Shown: positions 58,479-64,000 of the stretch, piece after piece | Position numbering within the stretch: the first letter of the stretch is position 1 | Layout of the letters: each line of letters starts with the position of its first letter | NCBI RefSeq assembly: GCF_025263685.1 | Contig: NZ_CP092109.1 | Coordinates: 2,853,001 to 2,917,000 of the forward strand | DNA length: 64,000 bases | Direction of reading: 5' to 3' | DNA from: Geoalkalibacter halelectricus | Lineage (GTDB): Bacteria; Desulfobacterota; Desulfuromonadia; Desulfuromonadales; Geoalkalibacteraceae | Program-made: the position numbers and the translations under genes | Notes under the pieces: model-generated | What the model was told of the DNA's origin: nothing | Databases searched by the model: none | What the model saw: the letters and a program-made list of their open reading frames with translations, nothing else

Positions 58479-59531
58479 GTGAAAATCTCAGCGAAGCATT
58501 TAATTTTTCTATTTTTCATGTACTTTCTGGCATTTGTTGCCCTGGTCGCGGTGCCGTCGGGTTGGGCCGCGGACACCGACCACTGCCTGATGTGCCACGG
58601 CGACGCCGGGATGGTGGGCGACGCCCTGTATGTGGACGGTGACAAATTCGCCGCCACCCTGCACGGCGACATGGGCTGCGTGGCCTGTCACGTCGACGCC
58701 ACCTACGACCACCCCGACGACGGCCTGCGCTTGGCCGCGGTCAACTGCAACGATTGCCACTTCGACATCGAGCAGGAATACAACGCCGGCATCCATGCCG
58801 GGCTGGCGTCCTGCAACGATTGCCACGAACCCCACAGCGTGCGAGGTCCCACCGAAGTCAGCGGCTACGACATGAACCTGATGTGCACCGGCTGCCACAG
58901 CGTATCGCGCATGGTCGACAGCCACAGCCGCTGGCTGCCCCAGGCCGGGCTGCATATCGAGGCGGTGCCCTGCATCACCTGTCACACCTCCTCGGAAGAC
59001 GTGGTCATCACCTGGTACCTGGTCAAGCAGAAGCAGGCCTACGGCGATTTCGTGCTGCTCAGCAACGAGGAATTGCAGCAACTTGCCGGCGAGGCCGGCA
59101 TCACCGAAATCATCGACCGCGACGGCGATGGATTCGTGTCGCTCGCCGAACTGCGCGCCTTCAACACCAGTCGTGATTTCCGCGGCCTGCACCTGGTGGG
59201 CATGATGACGCCGGAAACCGTCAGCCACAACTTCCAGGTGCTCGACAACCGCTGGGACTGCACCTTCTGCCATGCCTCCGGCCCCGGGGCCATGCAGACC
59301 AGCTACGTGGCCTTTCCTCGCGGGGACGGCTCCTTCAAGCGCCTTGACGTGGAAAAGGGCGCGGCCCTCGACGCCCTCTACGGCACGCCGAATTTCTACA
59401 TGGTCGGCGCCACGCGCAACAAGACCATGGACATTCTCGGGGCCATGATCATCGCCGGCGGCCTGGTGCTGCCCGTCGGTCACGGCACCCTGCGCTTCTT
59501 CACCCGTAAAAACCGCAAGGGAGGACACTAA
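58479..59531 (+). CDS. Seven-haem c-type cytochrome, CbcA-like, with C-terminal membrane anchor
   Basis: A 350-residue periplasmic cytochrome: signal peptide about 1-30, then seven CXXCH sites (CLMCH, CVACH, CNDCH, CNDCH, CTGCH, CITCH, CTFCH), an EF-hand-like DRDGDGFVSLAEL between haems six and seven, and a terminal membrane helix (ILGAMIIAGGLVLPVG) with a basic KNRKGGH end. It lies four bases before the b-type cytochrome, as in the CbcBA menaquinol-oxidising pair of Geobacter that works near the thermodynamic limit. The GTG start at 58479 follows GGGAGG. Gene symbol not assigned because synteny beyond the pair is unknown. Confidence 0.92.
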   Translation: MKISAKHLIFLFFMYFLAFVALVAVPSGWAADTDHCLMCHGDAGMVGDALYVDGDKFAATLHGDMGCVACHVDATYDHPDDGLRLAAVNCNDCHFDIEQEYNAGIHAGLASCNDCHEPHSVRGPTEVSGYDMNLMCTGCHSVSRMVDSHSRWLPQAGLHIEAVPCITCHTSSEDVVITWYLVKQKQAYGDFVLLSNEELQQLAGEAGITEIIDRDGDGFVSLAELRAFNTSRDFRGLHLVGMMTPETVSHNFQVLDNRWDCTFCHASGPGAMQTSYVAFPRGDGSFKRLDVEKGAALDALYGTPNFYMVGATRNKTMDILGAMIIAGGLVLPVGHGTLRFFTRKNRKGGH

Positions 59532-59535
59532 GGCC

Positions 59536-60186
59536 ATGGCACAGAGCAAATACATCTACCTGCAACCAACGCCCATTCGAATCTGGCACTGGCTCAATGC
59601 CCTGGGATTTATCGCCCTGATCCTCTCGGGCATCCAGATTCGCTATCCCGAGGTCAATATTTTCGGCAGCTATCGCGCCGCCATCGAGTTGCACAACACG
59701 GCAGGTATCGTCGTCTCGGTGAGCTTCTGCCTGTGGCTGATCTACTACCTGGTCATCTCGCGCAAGCTGGTCGCCCTCTACGTGCCGACCCGCGACGACA
59801 TCCAGCGTGGGCTCTGGCGCCAGGCCATGTTCTACTTCTTCAATTATTTCCGGGGTAAGCCCAACCCCCATCACGCAACACCGGAGTCCAAGTTCAACCC
59901 CATGCAGAAATCGGCCTACCTGGTGATCATGATGGTGCTGGTGCCTCTGGTCATCGTCTCGGGGTTGCTGTTGCTCAACATCGGGCCCATGCGCCAGGTG
60001 GTCATGGCCCTGGGTGGTGTGAAAATGGTGATCGGCGCCCATTTCCTGCTGTCCTGCGGCCTGACGGCCTTTTTGTTCACCCATGTCTATCTGGCCACCC
60101 TCGGCCAGACCGCCTTTGCTTACTTCAAGCCCATGTGGACGGGTTGGGAAAAGGTCGACAGCCACCACGCCGAAGAGGGGCATTGA
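59536..60186 (+). CDS. Di-haem b-type cytochrome, CbcB-like
   Basis: A 216-residue membrane protein of the cytochrome b561/HydC-FdnI family with four helices; histidines in PIRIWHWLNALGF, ELHNTAGIV, GAHFLLSCG and FTHVYLATLG are the likely haem ligands. It accepts electrons from menaquinol and passes them to the neighbouring periplasmic cytochrome. Ribosome site GGAGG lies before the ATG. Probable final gene of the small-protein/cytochrome operon. Confidence 0.92.
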   Translation: MAQSKYIYLQPTPIRIWHWLNALGFIALILSGIQIRYPEVNIFGSYRAAIELHNTAGIVVSVSFCLWLIYYLVISRKLVALYVPTRDDIQRGLWRQAMFYFFNYFRGKPNPHHATPESKFNPMQKSAYLVIMMVLVPLVIVSGLLLLNIGPMRQVVMALGGVKMVIGAHFLLSCGLTAFLFTHVYLATLGQTAFAYFKPMWTGWEKVDSHHAEEGH

Positions 60187-60218
60187 CGGCGGGTTTTATC
60201 CACGCCGAAAGGAAGTGA

Positions 60219-60258
60219 CGTGGGGGGCGGAGCCATGAACAAGGCTTCGCCCCCCACG
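60219..60258 (+). terminator. Strong hairpin after the cytochrome pair
   Basis: CGTGGGGGGCGGAGCC / GGCTTCGCCCCCCACG with an eight-base loop. GC-rich stem; the T-run after it is weak (CTCGTTTC), so terminator strength is uncertain. Confidence 0.6.
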
Positions 60259-60387
60259 CTCGTTTCATGGCGGGGCCGCGCAGATGAAATCCGCCATTGA
60301 CAGAAGCCTGGGCAAAATACTATCATTTAAAAATTAATCGATTTTATATTTATCCCTTCTCACCGGACCTTGCTCCGCGGGCCATCA

Positions 60388-62658
60388 ATGAGCGCCAACA
60401 GCATCCGCAGACACATCCTGCTGCCCCTGAGCTTCACCTTGCTGTTGTTGCTCGCCACCTTTCTGTTCAGCATCTATCGCATCAAGCTCCAGGAAGTCGA
60501 TGCCGCGCTGGCCCAAAACTATGAAATAGCACAGACTCTTTCCGCGGAGTTGCGCCACGAGCGCGCCGTGCAGATGGGCCTGGTTCTGGAGCTACTGGCG
60601 CGCGACCCCCATCTGCAGCAGGCCATGGAGGCTGGTGATCGCGCCGCGCTGCTGGAATTTTCCCGCCCCTTGTTCGAGGAGGTGCTGCTGCCCAACGGCA
60701 TCTCGCACCTCTATTTTCACCAACCGGATCAACGCGTCTTGCTGCGCCTGCACAAACCCGATTTTCACGGTGACCTCATCGGGCGCCACTCCCTGCGCCA
60801 GGCGGCCGCGGAGAACCGCCTGAGCAGCGGTGTCGAGCTGGGTCCTCTTGGCACTTTCACCCACCGGGTGGTGCTGCCCTGGTACGCGGCCGGCGACCTG
60901 GTCGGCTATCTCGAAGCGGGCGAGGACGTCGATCTGTTCATGGGGCGGCTACGGCAGAGCATCGGCATCGATTATGTTGTTGCGGTGGAAAAGTCTTATC
61001 TGGATCGCGAACTCTGGGAGCAGGGGCGGGCCCTGCGCGCCCGTCCCGCGGACTGGAACCGCTTTGCCGACCATGTGATTCTCGATCAGTCCCTGGAGAT
61101 CCTGCCCGAGGGTTTCGAGCAGGCCTTGAATCTGGACCACGATGCGCACCTGCACCTGTCCTTCGAGCTGAGCCTGGATGAGCGCGTTCTGCGCGGGCGC
61201 CTGCTGCCCCTGCGCGACGCCCGAGGTGTGGATGTCGGTGATGTGCTGCTGCTGGTCGATGTCACCGAAAAGCTCGCCCTGTTCAACCGCTCCATGTGGT
61301 TGGGGACATTGCTCACCCTGGGTTTCGGCGGAGTGCTGTTCGGTTTTTCCTACGTCATGCTCGGGCGCACCTCGCAGCAGTTGCAGGAGGCGCAGGATCG
61401 TCTGATGCGCGAATTCGAGGCGACGCGTCAGGCCAACGATCTTTTAGAAGAGGAAATGGCCGAGCGCCAACGCATGGAAGCGGCCCTGCGCGAGGCGCGC
61501 GACGATTTGGAGTTGCGCGTGTCCCAGCGCACCCTGGAGTTGCAGCAGGCGCTGCACGAGGCGCACCAGGCGCGTGAGCGCATCGACGCCATCCTGCGTT
61601 CGGTGGGCGATGGTCTGCTGGTAGTCAACGAATCCGGCGAGGTTCTGCTGGCGAACCAAGCGGCGCGCCTCCTGCTCAATCTGGCAGAGGGAAAGGTGGT
61701 GGGGCGCCCCCTGGCGGATCTGCTGCGCAACCAACTCCTTCTGGAGCGCCTGCGGCAGGCCCTGGCCGCCGCGGGCGGCGAGCAGGTCTTTGACGTGGAG
61801 CTGCTCGATGCCCAGGGCGCGCGGCGCATCATCGAAGCGCGCACCTCGGCCATTCACGGCCAGGGTCAAGGGCGCGACGGCATCCTGGTTCTGTGTCAGG
61901 ACGTCACCCAGGCGCGCCTGATCGACCGCATGAAAAGCGAGTTCATCTCCACGGTCGCTCACGAATTCCGCACGCCGTTGGCCACGGTGCTGGGCTTCTC
62001 CGAGCTGTTGCTGAGCCGCGAGGATTTCACTCCCGAACAGCGGCGCGAATTTCTCACCTACATTTTCGAGAAGGCCGACGCCCTGGCCGCCATCGTCGAC
62101 GATCTTCTCGACCTCAGCCGCATCGAGTCGGGGCGCGAAATCGAGCTGCGCAAGGAACCCAGCGCGCCGGATCAGCTCTTTTTGCCCGTCATTCGCGATT
62201 TCCGCCTGCAGCATCCCGACGCCGAGTTCGAGGTCGCCCTGGCGCCCAGCGCCGCCGACTTGCTGGTCGATCGCCGCAAGAGCGCCCAGGTGATGGAAAA
62301 CCTGCTGTCCAACGCCGTCAAGTACTCTCCCGGCAAACGGCGGGTCAAGATCAGCGGCTACGCCGAAGGGGCGTATTACCAAGTTCTGGTGCGCGACTGG
62401 GGCATGGGCATGACGCCCGAGCAGCAGGCGCGGGTGTTCGAGAAATTCTATCGCGCCGATTCCTCCAATGTGGCCGTCTCCGGAACCGGGCTCGGCATGT
62501 CCATCGTCAAGCACATTGTCGAAGCCCACGGCGGGCGCGTCTGGCTCGAGAGCGCCCCCGGCGAGGGCACCAGCGTCTATTTCACCCTGCCTTTGGCCAT
62601 CGCCGTTCCTAACTCTCCAGAGCACGCGTCAAGCGCCCGCAGCCTTTCTCCCTCCTGA
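60388..62658 (+). CDS. Membrane sensor histidine kinase with PAS domain
   Basis: A 756-residue kinase. Two membrane helices (about 10-35 and 305-325) with a periplasmic domain of about 260 residues between them; a coiled-coil (about 330-395); a PAS domain (about 400-510, SVGDGLLVVNESGEVLLAN); HisKA with the phospho-histidine in STVAHEFRTPLATVLGFSEL; HATPase_c with LLSNAVKYSP and GTGLGMSIVKH. No receiver on it and no response regulator adjacent. It may sense redox or substrate status for the cytochrome operon beside it; that is inference from position. Confidence 0.93.
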   Translation: MSANSIRRHILLPLSFTLLLLLATFLFSIYRIKLQEVDAALAQNYEIAQTLSAELRHERAVQMGLVLELLARDPHLQQAMEAGDRAALLEFSRPLFEEVLLPNGISHLYFHQPDQRVLLRLHKPDFHGDLIGRHSLRQAAAENRLSSGVELGPLGTFTHRVVLPWYAAGDLVGYLEAGEDVDLFMGRLRQSIGIDYVVAVEKSYLDRELWEQGRALRARPADWNRFADHVILDQSLEILPEGFEQALNLDHDAHLHLSFELSLDERVLRGRLLPLRDARGVDVGDVLLLVDVTEKLALFNRSMWLGTLLTLGFGGVLFGFSYVMLGRTSQQLQEAQDRLMREFEATRQANDLLEEEMAERQRMEAALREARDDLELRVSQRTLELQQALHEAHQARERIDAILRSVGDGLLVVNESGEVLLANQAARLLLNLAEGKVVGRPLADLLRNQLLLERLRQALAAAGGEQVFDVELLDAQGARRIIEARTSAIHGQGQGRDGILVLCQDVTQARLIDRMKSEFISTVAHEFRTPLATVLGFSELLLSREDFTPEQRREFLTYIFEKADALAAIVDDLLDLSRIESGREIELRKEPSAPDQLFLPVIRDFRLQHPDAEFEVALAPSAADLLVDRRKSAQVMENLLSNAVKYSPGKRRVKISGYAEGAYYQVLVRDWGMGMTPEQQARVFEKFYRADSSNVAVSGTGLGMSIVKHIVEAHGGRVWLESAPGEGTSVYFTLPLAIAVPNSPEHASSARSLSPS

Positions 62659-62885
62659 GTCACTCCCCAGGAAAGCCCTCCCTTTTGTTTTTTTTGTTTT
62701 TCGCCCATCTCCCAACTCGTTGAAAAATTATCAAAAAGTTTAACTAGGAGAAAATCAGTCAAAAAATTAATGCGAATAAATGTTGATTTTAAAATTAATT
62801 TAAGCTAAGAATGATTCCGTGTGATTTGACGTTGGTGGCATTTGTTTGAAGAGCATCCGCGCTCGACGCGGGAGGGAAGGCGTAA
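62659..62885. other. Intergenic region, AT-rich
   Basis: About 225 bases rich in A and T (62700-62810), unlike the surroundings. No riboswitch consensus such as GEMM was seen. The end has CCGCG-CTCGA-CGCGG hairpin potential and the GGGAGGGAAGG ribosome site of the next gene. Confidence 0.5.
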
Positions 62886-64000
62886 ATGAGAAGATTGTTT
62901 CGACAGTGGGATGGCGTCCTGCTCGCCGCGGCAGCGGCGGGCCTTGGCACATTGGCGGTCGCCGCGGGCCTGCTGCTCGGCGGAGCGGGGCTCTTGAGCC
63001 TGGCCGCGGTTGCGGCGACGACTCTGCTCTGGGCGGGTCTGCTTGGCGGCGCGGTGTATAGCCGGCGGCGTCGCGCACAGCAGCAATGGTGGCAGACCAA
63101 CCAGGACCTGGCCGATCTGACCAACCGTACCAAATCCTTGTTCGAGTTTCTGGCCCGCCAATTCAACGGCCAATTTTCCAACATCAAAACCGAAAACGAT
63201 CAGGTACGCACCCTGCTCGCCGACGCCATCGACAAGCTCATCAACAGCTTCACCGGGCTTGAGCAGCAGACCCGCCGCCAGCAGGAGCTGGCCCTGGGAT
63301 TGGCGGGCAAGGGCGGCGGCACCCAGGGTGGTCTGAGTTTCGAGACCTTTCTCAAGGAAATCGACGAAGTGCTCGCGACCTTTACCGACGCCATCGGCCG
63401 TAACAGCGAAATGGCGCGCGGCATGGTCCAGTCCATGGGCGAGACCAGCCGCCAGTTCCAAACCGTGTTGGGGCTGCTCGGCGAAGTCAAGAAAATCGCA
63501 GACCAGACCAATTTGCTCGCTATCAACGCCGCCGTGGAAGCGGCGCGGGCCGGCCAGGCCGGCAAGGGCTTCGCCGTGGTGGCCGAGGAAGTGCGCAACC
63601 TCTCCATCCGCTCCAACCGTTTCAGCGACCAGATCGGCACCTCGGTGGAAGGCATCTCCCAGGCCCTTGCCGACGCGGAGAAAATCGTCAATCAGATGGC
63701 CTCCCAGGATCAGGTCGTGACCGGCGGCGCTCGGCGGCGGGTGGATGCCCTCATGGAGAAAACGCGCGAATTCAACACCAGCGTCGAGGCGTCGGGGCGC
63801 GAAATCAGCGATTCCTCGGAGCGCGTCGCCGGTGAGGTGCGCCACGCCGTGACCTCCCTGCAGTTTCAGGATATGGCCACCCAGGTGCTGGGTACGGTGA
63901 ACAATCGGGTGGAGAATCTCGAAAGTCTGCTGGAGGGGTTGGCGGTTCTTTCGTTGGAAGAGCACCGTGGGGCGGGGCAGGATCTCAGCGAAGAGTGTCG
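62886..64000 (+). CDS. Methyl-accepting chemotaxis protein (3' end outside window)
   Basis: The frame is open from ATG 62886 to the window end (371 codons). Two membrane helices close together near residues 11-28 and 38-57, a cytoplasmic linker, then a signalling domain with the tip [30 protein letters not shown] and [14 protein letters not shown]. No periplasmic ligand domain. Unlike the receptor at 13.3-15.3 kb its tip is standard ([11 protein letters not shown]). The protein has no HAMP domain that I can see. Strong ribosome site. Confidence 0.93.
   Translation, partial: MRRLFRQWDGVLLAAAAAGLGTLAVAAGLLLGGAGLLSLAAVAATTLLWAGLLGGAVYSRRRRAQQQWWQTNQDLADLTNRTKSLFEFLARQFNGQFSNIKTENDQVRTLLADAIDKLINSFTGLEQQTRRQQELALGLAGKGGGTQGGLSFETFLKEIDEVLATFTDAIGRNSEMARGMVQSMGETSRQFQTVLGLLGEVKKIADQTNLLAINAAVEAARAGQAGKGFAVVAEEVRNLSIRSNRFSDQIGTSVEGISQALADAEKIVNQMASQDQVVTGGARRRVDALMEKTREFNTSVEASGREISDSSERVAGEVRHAVTSLQFQDMATQVLGTVNNRVENLESLLEGLAVLSLEEHRGAGQDLSEEC

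Noticed and set aside
62659-62885. Cyclic-di-GMP (GEMM) riboswitch, common in this group, before the MCP gene
   Set aside because: The conserved core of that riboswitch was not found in this gap nor in the other long leaders.
1-64000. tRNA, rRNA, prophage or integron genes
   Set aside because: I saw no cloverleaf-like or rRNA sequence, no integrase and no phage structural gene on either strand; a covariance-model scan was not possible here.

Overview
The window is a GC-rich, gene-dense bacterial chromosome segment that best fits a deltaproteobacterium of the Desulfuromonadales/Geobacterales type. The basis is gene content: a seven-haem c-type cytochrome paired with a membrane b-type cytochrome (CbcA/CbcB-like), a feoB operon ending in a DtxR-FeoA fusion, several MCPs and sigma-54 two-component genes, a type IV minor pilin/PilY1 operon, and many short dispersed repeats. 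The taxon is an inference; there is no rRNA in the window.

Layout. 1-8.5 kb: 3' part of typA, AMMECR1, the feoB/zinc-ribbon/dtxR operon next to fur, a ccdA-tlpA thiol-redox pair, a zincin and a thioesterase. 8.5-18.7 kb: NtrC-type two-component pair, AEC transporter and glycosyltransferase, a GAF-MCP, an ExbB-ExbD-ROK kinase operon, HIT and YfcE-type genes. 18.7-25.9 kb: an accessory island of broken and mobile parts: IS3-type remnant, truncated HepT with MntA, a transposase tail joined to a broken ATP-binding regulator, a truncated NYN protein, a DUF4143 ATPase, an epimerase, a four-helix-bundle gene amid 40-bp repeats, an amber-interrupted sugar transferase and ParDE. 26-33 kb: surface-polysaccharide genes (CapD/WbpM-like dehydratase, ManC, phosphomannomutase) with a beta-CASP nuclease and a second four-helix-bundle gene.

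33-50 kb: a subtilase with a strange C terminus, a small hairpin transposable element, a DEAD-box helicase, a QueG-like Fe-S protein, the Zur-controlled znuABC locus, an ornithine cyclodeaminase/carbamate kinase/cDPG-synthetase-like trio, a K+ channel, THUMP and rubrerythrin genes. 50-56 kb: minor pilin operon fimT-pilW-pilV-pilX-pilY1-pilin-like. 56-64 kb: three paralogous tiny membrane proteins with a degenerate receiver, a 30-residue free signal-peptide ORF, CbcA/CbcB-like cytochromes, a PAS histidine kinase and the start of an MCP.

Three repeat systems run through the window: heptamer tandem repeats (some in frame inside genes, some flanking four-helix-bundle genes), a palindromic repeat of about 112 bp with half copies always upstream of genes, and a hairpin element with CTAG target duplications. 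The strongest leads for undescribed biology are the subtilase whose fibronectin-like domain is split by a two-helix lipobox insert, the small-membrane-protein/cytochrome cluster with its free signal peptide, and the four-helix-bundle genes bounded by heptamer repeats.
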